Shown here in pieces: positions 21,747 to 33,459 of a stretch of DNA of 64,000 nt. Source of the DNA: Castellaniella denitrificans. Lineage in GTDB: Bacteria > Pseudomonadota > Gammaproteobacteria > Burkholderiales > Burkholderiaceae_B. Each line of letters opens with the position of its first letter. The first letter of the stretch is position 1. The notes below the pieces were generated by a model. The model worked only from the letters and a program-made list of their open reading frames with translations. It ran no database searches and was not told the DNA's origin. Made by a program: the position numbers and the translations under genes. The DNA is taken from assembly GCF_027214045.1 (NCBI RefSeq), contig NZ_JAPWHE010000003.1:1-64000 (forward strand), read 5' to 3'.

Positions 21747-23149
21747 AGCATCGCATCCGCAACATTCATTTTGTCGGCATCGGCGGTTCGGGCATGAGCG
21801 GCATCGCCGAGGTTCTGCTGAATCTGGGCTATTCGATCAGCGGCTCCGACGTCCAGGAGACCGCCGTGACGCGGCGGCTGGCGTCGCTGGGCGCGCGCAT
21901 TCTGATCGGGCATGCCGCCGAAAACATCCAGGGCGCAGGCGCCCTGGTCACGTCCACCGCCATCCACGCGGACAACCCGGAAGTCCTGGCGGCACGCGCC
22001 GCGCGCATCCCCGTGGTACCGCGCGCACTGATGCTGGCCGAGCTGATGCGCCTGAAGCGCGGCATCGCTATCGCCGGCACGCACGGCAAGACCACCACCA
22101 CCAGCCTCGTGGCCAGCGTGCTGGCGGCGGGCGGGCTGGATCCCACCTTCGTCATCGGCGGGCGGCTGAATGCGGCCGACGCCAACGCGCGGCTGGGCCA
22201 GGGCGATTACATCGTCGTCGAGGCCGACGAGTCCGATGCCTCATTCCTGAACTTGTTGCCGGTGATGGCCATCATCACCAACATCGACCTCGACCACATG
22301 GACACCTACGGGCATGACGTGGCGCGTCTGAAGAGCGCCTTCGTCGAGTTTACCCAGCGGCTGCCGTTCTACGGCAGCGCGGTGCTGTGCGTGGACGATG
22401 CCAATGTGCGCGAGATCATTCCATTCGTGTCGCGACCCGTGACGACCTATGGCATCGACATGCCGGCCCAGGTGCGCGCCCGCAACCTGCGCGCCGACGG
22501 CACCGTCATGTGTTTCGAGGTCGAGCGCCAGGGCGCCCAGGGCGATATGCCACCCTTGTCCGTGCGGCTGAACCTGCCGGGCCGGCATAACGTGCTCAAC
22601 GCGCTGGCCGCCATCGCCGTCGCCACCGAGCTGGGTGTTCCCGACGAGACGATCGCCGAGGCGCTGGCCCAGTTCCGTGGCGTGGGCCGCCGCTTCACCC
22701 AGGTGGGCCGCTTCCCGGTGTCGCCGAAGCACGGCGGCGGCGTGTACGCCGTGGTCGACGACTACGGCCATCATCCGGTCGAAATGGCGGCGACTCTGGC
22801 CGCCGCGCGCGGCGCCTGGCCGGACCGGCGCATCGTCCTGGCCTTCCAGCCGCATCGCTATACGCGCACGCGCGACTGTTTCGAGGATTTCGTGCGTGTC
22901 CTCGGTTTGGCCGATGCGGTGCTGCTGACCGAGGTCTATGCGGCCGGCGAGGCGCCATTGATCGCCGCCGACGGCCGCGCGCTGGCGCGCGCGTTGCGGG
23001 TTGCCGGCAAGGTCGAGCCGGTCTTCGTCGAAGACGTGGCCGACATGGCGGCCGCGATCGGGGATTTCGCCCGCGACGGGGATGTCGTGATCATCATGGG
23101 GGCCGGCTCCATCAGCCGCGTCCCCGCACAACTGGGGAGTCCGCTATGA
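21743..23149 (+). CDS. murC: UDP-N-acetylmuramate--L-alanine ligase MurC
   Basis: First amino-acid addition to UDP-MurNAc, 468 residues. Motifs: [19 protein letters not shown]-loop [39 protein letters not shown] and [10 protein letters not shown]. It is located between murG and ddlB with 4-nt overlaps on both sides. Confidence 0.95.
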   Translation: MKHRIRNIHFVGIGGSGMSGIAEVLLNLGYSISGSDVQETAVTRRLASLGARILIGHAAENIQGAGALVTSTAIHADNPEVLAARAARIPVVPRALMLAELMRLKRGIAIAGTHGKTTTTSLVASVLAAGGLDPTFVIGGRLNAADANARLGQGDYIVVEADESDASFLNLLPVMAIITNIDLDHMDTYGHDVARLKSAFVEFTQRLPFYGSAVLCVDDANVREIIPFVSRPVTTYGIDMPAQVRARNLRADGTVMCFEVERQGAQGDMPPLSVRLNLPGRHNVLNALAAIAVATELGVPDETIAEALAQFRGVGRRFTQVGRFPVSPKHGGGVYAVVDDYGHHPVEMAATLAAARGAWPDRRIVLAFQPHRYTRTRDCFEDFVRVLGLADAVLLTEVYAAGEAPLIAADGRALARALRVAGKVEPVFVEDVADMAAAIGDFARDGDVVIIMGAGSISRVPAQLGSPL

Positions 23150-24087
23150 GCCAGGCATTCGGCCGCGTGGGCGTGCTGTACGGCGGCAGTTCCGCCGAGC
23201 GGGAAGTCTCGCTGATGTCGGGCGAGGGCGTCTGCGCCGCGCTGCGCGAGGAGGGTGTCGATGCCCACCTGTTCGATACCGGGGAACGCAGCCTGGCGGA
23301 TCTGGCGGCGGCGGGCTTTGACCGTGTCTTCATCGCCTTGCACGGGCGTTATGGCGAAGATGGCACGCTGCAGGGCGCGCTGGAATTGCTGCGGATTCCG
23401 TATACCGGCAGCGGCCCTCTGGCTTCCTGCCTGGCCATGGACAAGATCGCCACCAAGCGCCTGTGGCTGCAGCTCGGACTGCCCACGCCGCGCTTCGCCG
23501 AGTTGGCCTGCGATGCCGATCCGGCGGATCTGGCCGGCACCCTGGGCCTGCCGCTGATCATCAAGCCGCCGCACGAAGGCTCCACGCTGGGCCTGACACG
23601 GGTCGAGTCGGCAGGCCAGCTGCGCGAAGCGCAGGCGCTGGCCTGCCGTTTCGACGACCTGGCCCTGGCCGAGCAGTTCATCCGCGGCCGCGAGCTGACC
23701 GTGCCGGTCCTGGGCGCGGGCGCGGCCGCGCGCGCGCTGCCCGTGATCGAAATCATCGCGCCGCAGGGCAACTACGATTACGAACACAAGTACGTATCCA
23801 ACGATACCCGTTATGAATGTCCGGCCCGCCTGCCGGATGAACTGACCCGCCATGTCCAGGATCTTGCCGTCCAGGCCTATCGGGCGCTGGGTTGCGAAGG
23901 CTGGGGTCGCGCCGACGTGATGCTCGACGAGCAGGCACGCCCCTGGTTGCTGGAAATGAACACCTCGCCGGGCATGACGAGTCATTCGCTCGTGCCCATG
24001 GGCGCCCGGGCCGCCGGCATGAGCTATGGCCGGCTGTGCGTGGAAATTCTGTCGACGGCGCGCTGCAAGCTGCGTCGGACGGACTGA
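23146..24087 (+). CDS. ddlB: D-alanine--D-alanine ligase DdlB
   Basis: ATP-grasp enzyme supplying D-Ala-D-Ala to the MurF half of the fusion, 313 residues. Marks: [31 protein letters not shown], the ATP-grasp lysines ([10 protein letters not shown]), [17 protein letters not shown] and [10 protein letters not shown]. It is followed by a 14-nt gap to ftsQ, one of the few true gaps in the cluster. Confidence 0.95.
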   Translation: MSQAFGRVGVLYGGSSAEREVSLMSGEGVCAALREEGVDAHLFDTGERSLADLAAAGFDRVFIALHGRYGEDGTLQGALELLRIPYTGSGPLASCLAMDKIATKRLWLQLGLPTPRFAELACDADPADLAGTLGLPLIIKPPHEGSTLGLTRVESAGQLREAQALACRFDDLALAEQFIRGRELTVPVLGAGAAARALPVIEIIAPQGNYDYEHKYVSNDTRYECPARLPDELTRHVQDLAVQAYRALGCEGWGRADVMLDEQARPWLLEMNTSPGMTSHSLVPMGARAAGMSYGRLCVEILSTARCKLRRTD

Positions 24088-24101
24088 GGGAGGACCCGGA
24101 C

Positions 24102-24905
24102 GTGTTCGCCGAAGCCCGACTGACCAATCTGATCGCCAACCTGCTGGCCCTGCTGGCGGTGTTGTCGATCGTGGTCGGGGCCGTCGTCTGGACCATCCGT
24201 CGGCCGTATTTCTCGATTTCGCGGATCGAGCTGGCCCCGGCGGCCGGCTCGACCCTGCAATATGTTACGCCGCTGAGCCTGCAGACCGCCCTGGCGGGCC
24301 AGGTGCGAGGCAATTTCTTTCTGATGGATCTGGATGCGGCCCGGCGCCGCATCGAATCCGCGCCCTGGGTGCGTCACGCCATCGTCCGGAGAGTCTGGCC
24401 GGCGACGCTGCAGGTGCGCATCGAGGAACAGCAGCCGCTGGCCTACTGGAATGAGAACCAGATGATCAACACCTGGGGCGAGGCCTTCACGGCCAACCAG
24501 GGTGAACTGCCCGACGATCTGGACTTGCCTCAGTTGAACGGTCCGGTGAATTCGGAGCGGCTCGTGGTGCAGCGCTACGCCGAGATCGCACGTTGGTTCG
24601 CCCCGCTGGGCCTGAGCGTGCGAGAGGCGACCTTGACGCCCCGCTACGCCTGGGAAGTCACGCTGTCCGACGACGTCCGCCTGACGCTGGGCCGGGATCC
24701 GGCCGCCGACGTCGCCGACCCCCACGGGCGCTCCGGCGCACTGCCGTTCGCCGCCCGAATCGAACGCTTCGTCCAGGCTTGGCCGGAACTGACCCGGCGC
24801 CTGGGCGGCCGCATGATCGCCAGCGCCGACCTGCGCTATCCGAACGGATTCGCCATCACGCTTTCTCCCGAAACCTCAGCATCCTCCCGATCGACCAGAC
24901 CATGA
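24102..24905 (+). CDS. ftsQ: cell division protein FtsQ
   Basis: Bitopic division protein, 267 residues, that scaffolds the FtsQLB complex. One membrane segment (about 8-31) is followed by a POTRA domain (FSISRIELAP to VRRVWPATLQVRIEEQQPLAYW) and the FtsQ beta domain. The GTG at 24102 has GGGAGG 8 nt upstream; the longer open frame is not supported. The stop overlaps the ftsA ATG. Confidence 0.93.
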   Translation: MFAEARLTNLIANLLALLAVLSIVVGAVVWTIRRPYFSISRIELAPAAGSTLQYVTPLSLQTALAGQVRGNFFLMDLDAARRRIESAPWVRHAIVRRVWPATLQVRIEEQQPLAYWNENQMINTWGEAFTANQGELPDDLDLPQLNGPVNSERLVVQRYAEIARWFAPLGLSVREATLTPRYAWEVTLSDDVRLTLGRDPAADVADPHGRSGALPFAARIERFVQAWPELTRRLGGRMIASADLRYPNGFAITLSPETSASSRSTRP

Positions 24906-26128
24906 CCCGTGACATCAAAGACCTGATCGTTGCACTCGATATCGGCACCAGCAAGGTGGCCGCCGTCGTTGCCGAAATCCTGCCCGACGGCGGGTTCGAG
25001 GTGCTGGGCCTGGGGCAGCACGAGTCCGAAGGCATGCGCAAGGGCGTGGTGGTCAACATCGAGTCCACCGTGAATTCGATCCAGCGCGCGCTGGAGGAAG
25101 CCGAACTGATGGCCGATTGCAAGATCCGCGAGGTCTACACCGGCATCGCCGGCAGCCACATCACCAGTTTCAATTCCAGCGGCATGGTGGCGGTCAAGGA
25201 CAAGGAAGTCACCGCCACCGACGTCGCGCGCGTCATCGAGACGGCCAAGGCGGTCAACATTCCGACCGACCAGCAGGTGCTGCATGTGCTGACCCAGGAG
25301 TTCATCGTCGACGCCCAGGAGGACATCCGCGAGCCGATCGGCATGAGCGGCATGCGCCTGGAAGTGCGCGTGCACATTGTCACGGGCGCGGTCAGCGCGG
25401 CCCAGAACATCGTCAAATGCGTGCGCCGTTGCGGCCTCGAGGTCCAGGACCTGATCCTGCAGCCGCTCGCCTCCAGCCTGTCCTGCCTGACGACCGACGA
25501 AAAGGAACTGGGCGTGGTGCTGGTGGACATCGGCGGGGGCACCACCGATATCGCCATCTACACCGGCGGCGCGATTCGCCACACCTCTGTGATCCCGATC
25601 GCGGGCGACCAGGTCACCAGCGATATCGCCGCCATGCTGCGCACCCCGACGCCGGACGCCGAGGAAATCAAGCTGCGCCATGGCATCGCCAAGCAGGCCC
25701 TGGTCGACGCCGAGGAAATGATCGAGGTGCCGGGCCTGGGTGACCGCCCCAATCGCAGTGTCAAGCGTCAGGCCCTGGGCGCGGTGATCGAGCCGCGCAT
25801 GGAGGAACTGTTTGGTTTCGTGCAACAGGTGGTGCGCGAATCCGGTTACGAAGAATTGCTGTCTTCCGGGGTTGTGCTGACCGGGGGGACGGCGCTCATG
25901 CCGGGCATGGTGGAACTGGCCGAGGACGTGTTCCTCAAGCCGGTTCGCGTCGCCGTGCCCATGTACGAGGGCAGTCTGGCAGACGTGATGCGCAATCCGC
26001 GCTTCTCGACGGTGATGGGTTTGCTGACCGAGGCGCGCATGCAGCGCGCCCGCGGCCGCAAAGTGGCGCAACAGAAGGGAAAGGTCAAGTCCGTTCTGGC
26101 GCGCATGAAGGAGTGGTTCATGAACTGA
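24902..26128 (+). CDS. ftsA: cell division protein FtsA
   Basis: Actin-like membrane tether of the Z-ring, 408 residues. Marks: VALDIGTSKVAAVVAE (phosphate 1), VVLVDIGGGTTDIAIY (phosphate 2), VVLTGGTALMPGMVELAE (adenosine motif) and a C-terminal amphipathic helix ending VLARMKEWFMN. The ATG at 24902 overlaps ftsQ. Confidence 0.96.
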   Translation: MTRDIKDLIVALDIGTSKVAAVVAEILPDGGFEVLGLGQHESEGMRKGVVVNIESTVNSIQRALEEAELMADCKIREVYTGIAGSHITSFNSSGMVAVKDKEVTATDVARVIETAKAVNIPTDQQVLHVLTQEFIVDAQEDIREPIGMSGMRLEVRVHIVTGAVSAAQNIVKCVRRCGLEVQDLILQPLASSLSCLTTDEKELGVVLVDIGGGTTDIAIYTGGAIRHTSVIPIAGDQVTSDIAAMLRTPTPDAEEIKLRHGIAKQALVDAEEMIEVPGLGDRPNRSVKRQALGAVIEPRMEELFGFVQQVVRESGYEELLSSGVVLTGGTALMPGMVELAEDVFLKPVRVAVPMYEGSLADVMRNPRFSTVMGLLTEARMQRARGRKVAQQKGKVKSVLARMKEWFMN

Positions 26129-26146
26129 GGCGGCGCCAAGGCCGCC
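26129..26146 (+). other. intercistronic hairpin between ftsA and ftsZ
   Basis: GGCGGC at 26129-26134 pairs with GCCGCC at 26141-26146 around a 6-nt loop directly after the ftsA stop. The 76-nt ftsA-ftsZ gap is the longest inside the cluster. The hairpin may mark an mRNA processing or stability point; no T-run follows. Confidence 0.35.
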
Positions 26147-26204
26147 CGGAACGTGGGCTTTTCAGGGGAAGTTGTTCGTTTTTCCGTATGTGAGGGAGTC
26201 AATC

Positions 26205-27374
26205 ATGATGAATTTCGAAATGCTGGATACCAGCAGAAACGGCACCGTGATCAAGGTCGTCGGTGTGGGCGGGGCGGGCGGCAACGCCGTGGCCCATATG
26301 ATCCGTTCGGGCGTGCAGGGAGTGGAGTTCGTCTGCGCGAACACGGATTCCCAGGCGCTGGTCACCAGCGAGGCGCCGGTCCAGATCCGCCTGGGCCGCA
26401 CCGGCCTGGGCGCCGGCGCCAAGCCCGAGCAGGGCCGTGCCGCCGCCGAGACCGCGCGCGAGGAAATCCGCGCGGCGCTGAACGGCGCCCACATGGTGTT
26501 CATCACCGCCGGCATGGGCGGGGGCACCGGGACGGGGGCCGGCCCCGTGGTGGCCGAAGTCGCCAAGGAACTGGGCATCCTGACGGTGGGCGTGGTCACC
26601 AAGCCCTTCGTCTTCGAGGGCGGCAAGCGCATGCGCATGGCCGAGGAAGGCATCCGTGAACTGTCGCGCCATGTCCATTCGCTGGTGGTCGTGCTGAACG
26701 AAAACCTGTACGAACTGATGGACGAGGACGCCACGCAGGAAGACTGCTTCCGCGCGGCCGACGACGTGCTGCACAATGCCTGCGCCGGAATCGCCGAGAT
26801 CATCAATGTCGAAGGCAACGTCAACGTCGACTTCGAAGACGTGAAGACCATCATGGGCGAGCAGGGTCAGGCCATGATGGGGACGGCCGTGGCGTCCGGC
26901 GCCGACCGCGCCCGCATCGCGGCCGAACAGGCGATCGCCTGCCCGCTGCTGGAAGGCGTGGATCTGCACGGCGCGCGTGGCGTGCTGGTGAACATCACCG
27001 CCAGCCGTTCTTTGAAGATGCGCGAGACCCGCGAGATCATGGACACGATCGGAAGCTATGCCTCGGCCGACGCCACGGTGATCTTCGGCACGGCTTACGA
27101 TGAGTCCATGGGTGAAAACCTGCGCGTCACGGTGGTCGCCACCGGCCTGGGCGCCGCAGCGGCCCGTCCGCAGCTGGTGTCGAACAACGCCGAGGCCCAG
27201 CGCACCGGTACGGACAACATGCCGGTGGGCGTCGGGCACGATTTTTCCGGTACGGATGTGCCGTCGGTGATCCGCAATCCGCGCACCCACGCCTCGGCCC
27301 AGGTCCGGGCACTGGAAACGGCCGGCATGGATCATTTCGACATTCCGGCGTTCCTGCGCAAGCAGGCCGACTGA
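26205..27374 (+). CDS. ftsZ: cell division protein FtsZ
   Basis: Tubulin-like GTPase that forms the Z-ring, 389 residues. Marks: GVGGAGGNAV (20-29), tubulin signature GGGTGTGAGP (105-114), synergy loop NVDFEDVKTIM and the conserved C-terminal peptide DHFDIPAFLRKQAD that binds FtsA/ZipA. A ribosome binding site (GAGGGAG) 6 nt ahead supports the ATG at 26205; 26208 is an alternative. The C-terminal linker is short (about 40 residues). Confidence 0.97.
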   Translation: MMNFEMLDTSRNGTVIKVVGVGGAGGNAVAHMIRSGVQGVEFVCANTDSQALVTSEAPVQIRLGRTGLGAGAKPEQGRAAAETAREEIRAALNGAHMVFITAGMGGGTGTGAGPVVAEVAKELGILTVGVVTKPFVFEGGKRMRMAEEGIRELSRHVHSLVVVLNENLYELMDEDATQEDCFRAADDVLHNACAGIAEIINVEGNVNVDFEDVKTIMGEQGQAMMGTAVASGADRARIAAEQAIACPLLEGVDLHGARGVLVNITASRSLKMRETREIMDTIGSYASADATVIFGTAYDESMGENLRVTVVATGLGAAAARPQLVSNNAEAQRTGTDNMPVGVGHDFSGTDVPSVIRNPRTHASAQVRALETAGMDHFDIPAFLRKQAD

Positions 27375-27434
27375 CCGGGCCCGCTTCGCGCGCAACCTCA
27401 CATCGCGGCTGTCGTACAGCAGTTCGCGGCGCCT

Positions 27435-27485
27435 GGCGCGTCTTCCCCTGCCCCTGGGGGAAGGCGCGCCTTCGCTTTGGTTTTG
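27435..27485 (+). terminator. terminator of the dcw operon
   Basis: A 14-bp stem pairs 27435-27448 with 27457-27470, with one G-U pair, and is followed by a T-rich tract (TTCGCTTTGGTTTTG). It separates ftsZ from lpxC, so lpxC probably has its own promoter. TACAAT at 27544-27549 is a candidate -10, but no convincing -35 accompanies it. Confidence 0.75.
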
Positions 27486-27612
27486 CTTGCATCCATTTCC
27501 GGCCATGTTGCATTCGACTATCGTGGAAAACCCGGATATTGATTACAATACGTGAGATCAAGCCATGCGGACCGCGTTCCGCAGGGCCGTTTTCACGTCG
27601 AAAAAGAATCTC

Positions 27613-28536
27613 ATGCTCCTGCAGCGCACCATCAAACAGTCCGTGTCTACCACCGGGGTCGGCTTGCACTCGGGTCGCCGTGTGGAAATCACCCTGCGCC
27701 CGGCCGAGCCCAATACCGGCATCGTGTTCCATCGCGTGGACCTGCCCGAAGTCGTGGATCTGCCCGCGCGCGCCGATGCCGTGGGCGACACCCGCATGGC
27801 CTCGGTCCTGCAGCAGGGCTCCGTGCGCGTGTCCACCGTCGAGCACCTGATGTCGGCCCTGGCCGGTCTGGGTGTGGACAATCTGCACGTCGATCTCGAC
27901 GCCGAGGAAGTCCCCATCATGGATGGCAGCGCGGGCACGTTCGTCTACCTGCTGCGCAGCGCCGGCCTGCTGGAGCAGGCCGCGCCGAAGCGCTTCCTGC
28001 GGGTGCTCAAGCCCGTCGAAGTCCGTGAAGGCGAGGGCCCCGCCGCCAAATGGGCGCGGCTGGAACCCCACGACGGCTTCGCGCTGTCCTTCTCGATCGA
28101 TTTCCGGCATCCCGCCATCGATTCCACGGCCAACGCGGCTGAAATCGACTTCGCCCGGGATTCCTACGTCAAGACCATCGCCCGCGCGCGCACCTTCGGC
28201 TTCGCCAGCGAAGTCGAGGCCCTGCGCTCCATGGGCCTGGCGCGCGGCGGCAGCCTGGACAACGCCATCGTCATGGACGAATACCGTGTCCTGAACGCCG
28301 ACGGGCTGCGCTATGACGACGAATTCGTGAAACACAAGATCCTCGATGCCATCGGGGATCTGTACCTGGCCGGCAATCCGCTGGTGGCGCGCTACGTCGC
28401 CTGCAAGTCCGGCCATGGCCTGAACAATCAGCTGGTGCGTGCGCTGCTGGCCCGCCAGGATTGCTGGGAACTGGTCAGCTACGAGTCGCGCGACACCGCG
28501 CCCGCCGCTTTTACCCGCGACTGGCAGCTTGCCTGA
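27613..28536 (+). CDS. lpxC: UDP-3-O-acyl-N-acetylglucosamine deacetylase LpxC
   Basis: Zinc enzyme for the committed step of lipid A synthesis, 307 residues, the family's usual length. Marks: [16 protein letters not shown], the zinc histidine H78 in [32 protein letters not shown] (zinc His/Asp) and the catalytic-region [13 protein letters not shown]. The ATG at 27613 matches the family start ([10 protein letters not shown]); an upstream in-frame ATG at 27565 adds 16 poorly conserved residues. Confidence 0.95.
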   Translation: MLLQRTIKQSVSTTGVGLHSGRRVEITLRPAEPNTGIVFHRVDLPEVVDLPARADAVGDTRMASVLQQGSVRVSTVEHLMSALAGLGVDNLHVDLDAEEVPIMDGSAGTFVYLLRSAGLLEQAAPKRFLRVLKPVEVREGEGPAAKWARLEPHDGFALSFSIDFRHPAIDSTANAAEIDFARDSYVKTIARARTFGFASEVEALRSMGLARGGSLDNAIVMDEYRVLNADGLRYDDEFVKHKILDAIGDLYLAGNPLVARYVACKSGHGLNNQLVRALLARQDCWELVSYESRDTAPAAFTRDWQLA

Positions 28537-28569
28537 TTGCGGCTTGCCGTCGCCGGGCCTGAAGTCCTT

Positions 28570-29040
28570 TCACGAACGGTGGTGGCGCAGCAGCCGCCCA
28601 ATGGCGTCGGCCAGCGGGCCGGGTGCCACTTGACGCTTCAGGTCTTCGAAAGACCGCAGAGCGTTTTCTCCCAGGGGTTGGGCTTCCCGCCTGGGCTTTT
28701 GTGTCCAGGTCCGGTCCATGCCGGCGTCGATCTGGACGACAATCCGTTCGACGGGCCAGCCGGCGTCCCGGATCCTGCGGGCCGCGGCTTCGGTCGTCTG
28801 GCGCAGCCGCGCAGCGTGCGCGGGTCCGGGAACCATCACGGTGATTTGCGGTCCATCAATCCGGGCGACCCGGATCCGGCGCGCCAGGGCGGGCGGCAGC
28901 GTGCCGGCCAGCGCAGCCTGGATGGCCAGCAGTTCGCGCGCCGTGCGCATCATGAGCGCGCCCTGGGGGGTGCGGTCCAGCCACTCCAGGGCCGGGGTGC
29001 CGGATGATCGGTTCCGCCGGGGCGGCATCGCCATGGACAT
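28570..29040 (-). CDS. DciA/DUF721 family protein
   Basis: A 156-residue basic protein with the DUF721 pattern: ELLAIQAALAGTLPPALARR, then VARIDGPQITVMVPGPAHAARLRQ and the IVVQIDAG strand. DciA is the ancestral loader-like partner of the replicative helicase DnaB in bacteria that lack DnaC; inferring that role here rests on family membership. Location between lpxC and an M23 peptidase is conserved in Burkholderiales. The start is among three near ATGs (29040, 29034, 29028), and no good ribosome binding site marks one. Only 12 nt separate it from the divergent M23 gene. Confidence 0.75.
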   Translation of the reverse strand: MSMAMPPRRNRSSGTPALEWLDRTPQGALMMRTARELLAIQAALAGTLPPALARRIRVARIDGPQITVMVPGPAHAARLRQTTEAAARRIRDAGWPVERIVVQIDAGMDRTWTQKPRREAQPLGENALRSFEDLKRQVAPGPLADAIGRLLRHHRS

Positions 29041-29052
29041 GAGGAATTTTGA

Positions 29053-30075
29053 GTGACGAAATCGGAACACACTGCGCTCACCGCGCGCTGGCTTCATTCT
29101 AACGCGCGCCGCTTGCGCTGGCTGGGCGGGGCCTGCGCCCTGGCGCTGGCAGCCTGGAGCGGCGCCCAGTGGCAGGCCTGGCGCGCGCCAGTCCTGGATC
29201 CCGGTCAGCGCGAGGCGATCGATTCCCGGCTGCGGCAGGATACGGCGGTGCTGCAGGGCAGCATCGCGGGCCTGGCGGGCAAGCTGGGCGAACTGCAGGG
29301 GCGCGTGCTGGCCATGGAATCCGTGCGTGCGCGCGTCACCCAGGCCGCAGGCCTGAGCTACACCGCGCCGGAACTCGCCGCCTCGCCGGGCAGCGGTGCG
29401 GCGGGCGATGGCGGCACCTCGCATGACGATACGCAGGTGATGGACGACATTCCCGCCCAGACCCTGCCGGAGCCCGTCATCGGTTCCGCGGAACTGCTGG
29501 GGCGGCACATCGACGCGCTGGGGCGGCGCCTGGAGAACCAGGAGGACACCTTCGCGCTGGTGGATGCGGCCCTTTCCCGCCAGGCGGGCTTCCAGGCCAG
29601 CCTGCCCACCCTGTCGCCGGTCGACTACCCTGCGCTCAGCTCTTCGTTCGGCTGGCGCCGCAATCCGGTCAGCGGCCGCCATACGATGCACGAAGGCCTG
29701 GATTTCGTCGCTCCTCGCGGCACACCCATCCGGGCGGCCTCCGGCGGGCTGGTGACGCGGGCGGGTACTTGGCACGGCTATGGCCGGATGGTCGAGATCG
29801 ACCATGGCAACGGCCTGCGCACCCGCTACGCCCATGCCTCCAGCGTGCTGGTGAAGACCGGCGACATCGTGCGCCAGGGCCAGTTGATCGCCCGCGTGGG
29901 CAGCACCGGCCGGTCCACCGGGGCGCACCTGCATTTCGAGGTGCGAATGGCGGATTATCCCCTGGATCCGGCGCTGTTCATCCAGGATGACGCCCGTACA
30001 CGCCTGGCGATGTCGGATGATCGGGTGGCGCAGGCCGCATCCTCCGCCAATGCGCAGGCTTCCTCGCTGCGTTAA
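29053..30075 (+). CDS. M23 family metallopeptidase, membrane-anchored
   Basis: Peptidoglycan endopeptidase-type protein, 340 residues. A basic N-terminus and one membrane helix (about 22-40) are followed by a coiled-coil stretch (LQGSIAGLAGKLGELQGRVL), a variable linker and a C-terminal LytM/M23 domain. Zinc ligands are H213 and D217 (HEGLDF) and the HLHFE motif at 292-296, so the active site looks complete. The GTG at 29053 is the only start before the membrane segment, with GAGG about 8 nt upstream. It could be a septal hydrolase or a structural regulator; the sequence alone does not decide. Confidence 0.87.
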   Translation: MTKSEHTALTARWLHSNARRLRWLGGACALALAAWSGAQWQAWRAPVLDPGQREAIDSRLRQDTAVLQGSIAGLAGKLGELQGRVLAMESVRARVTQAAGLSYTAPELAASPGSGAAGDGGTSHDDTQVMDDIPAQTLPEPVIGSAELLGRHIDALGRRLENQEDTFALVDAALSRQAGFQASLPTLSPVDYPALSSSFGWRRNPVSGRHTMHEGLDFVAPRGTPIRAASGGLVTRAGTWHGYGRMVEIDHGNGLRTRYAHASSVLVKTGDIVRQGQLIARVGSTGRSTGAHLHFEVRMADYPLDPALFIQDDARTRLAMSDDRVAQAASSANAQASSLR

Positions 30076-30171
30076 ACTGCATCGTTTATCTGCGTTCGCC
30101 ATGCGGCGTCCGCGCTTCACCACAATCTTTCGGTGTCCGATCCCCGCTCGGGCCCGCAGCGACGACACGAT

Positions 30172-32922
<2,751 letters not shown>

Positions 32923-32941
32923 GGCTTCTTCGGGTGAGTGG

Positions 32942-32973
32942 AAAGGCCGGGCGCTGTGTCCCGGCCTTTTTCA
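32942..32973 (+). terminator. secA terminator
   Basis: A 10-bp stem pairs 32942-32951 with 32960-32969 around an 8-nt loop and ends in a run of T. Confidence 0.9.
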
Positions 32974-33203
32974 TTTCTGGTGCGCGGGCGTGTGGACGCG
33001 TTCCGGTCTGGAGGGTGTCGACTGTCGGTGCGCTTTTGCGAGGCCTCGGCGACGTCCTGTGGCCGCCGCTGCCAGTCATCCAGCAAGTTTCAGCTTTTCA
33101 TCCCGAAGGTCGTGTGTGGGTCGATATCTCGGCCTGGGTTGCATGGCTCGTCGGTCGTGCATCTGTCAGACGGTTGGGCAGGCGATTTTCTACGGAGGTC
33201 ATC

Positions 33204-33302
33204 ATGGCGCTCCAGATCGAGAGCCCGAACTGGAAATCACGTCGGACCGCATGGCCCTCTTCCGGACGCGCTGTTCGAACCCGCCAGGCGGAGGGTCGAT
33301 AG
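33204..33302 (+). CDS. possible 32-residue orphan peptide
   Basis: An ATG with a strong GGAGG 5 nt upstream opens a 32-codon frame (MALQIESPNW, then an arginine-rich tail) ending in TAG. I do not recognise it. It lies in a 537-nt stretch (32923-33459) with no other convincing gene between the secA terminator and the end of mgtE. It may be the start of a decayed gene or chance. Confidence 0.25.
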   Translation: MALQIESPNWKSRRTAWPSSGRAVRTRQAEGR

Positions 33303-33326
33303 CCGGGAGGCAAGCGAGCCATCGTT

Positions 33327-33363
33327 CAAGCGGGACGCTTGTGATTCGTCCGGGGGACGAATC
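33327..33363. repeat. pair of adjacent perfect hairpins
   Basis: CAAGCG (33327-33332) pairs with CGCTTG (33336-33341), and GATTCGTCC (33343-33351) pairs with GGACGAATC (33355-33363), each around a 3-nt loop. No T-run follows on either strand. They lie downstream of mgtE in the gene-free stretch and could protect or end its transcript. Confidence 0.45.
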
Positions 33364-33459
33364 GCCCCGCGCGTTTGGCGAGCGGTCGAGATACAGCACA
33401 ACAGACACTACCGTACAAGAGCCGCTACGCATGAAGCACGTGCCGCCCGCAGCCAAAAA

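Noticed and set aside
33098-33456. Short frames on the reverse strand after mgtE
   Set aside because: They lack ribosome binding sites and recognisable composition, and they overlap each other without a preferred frame.
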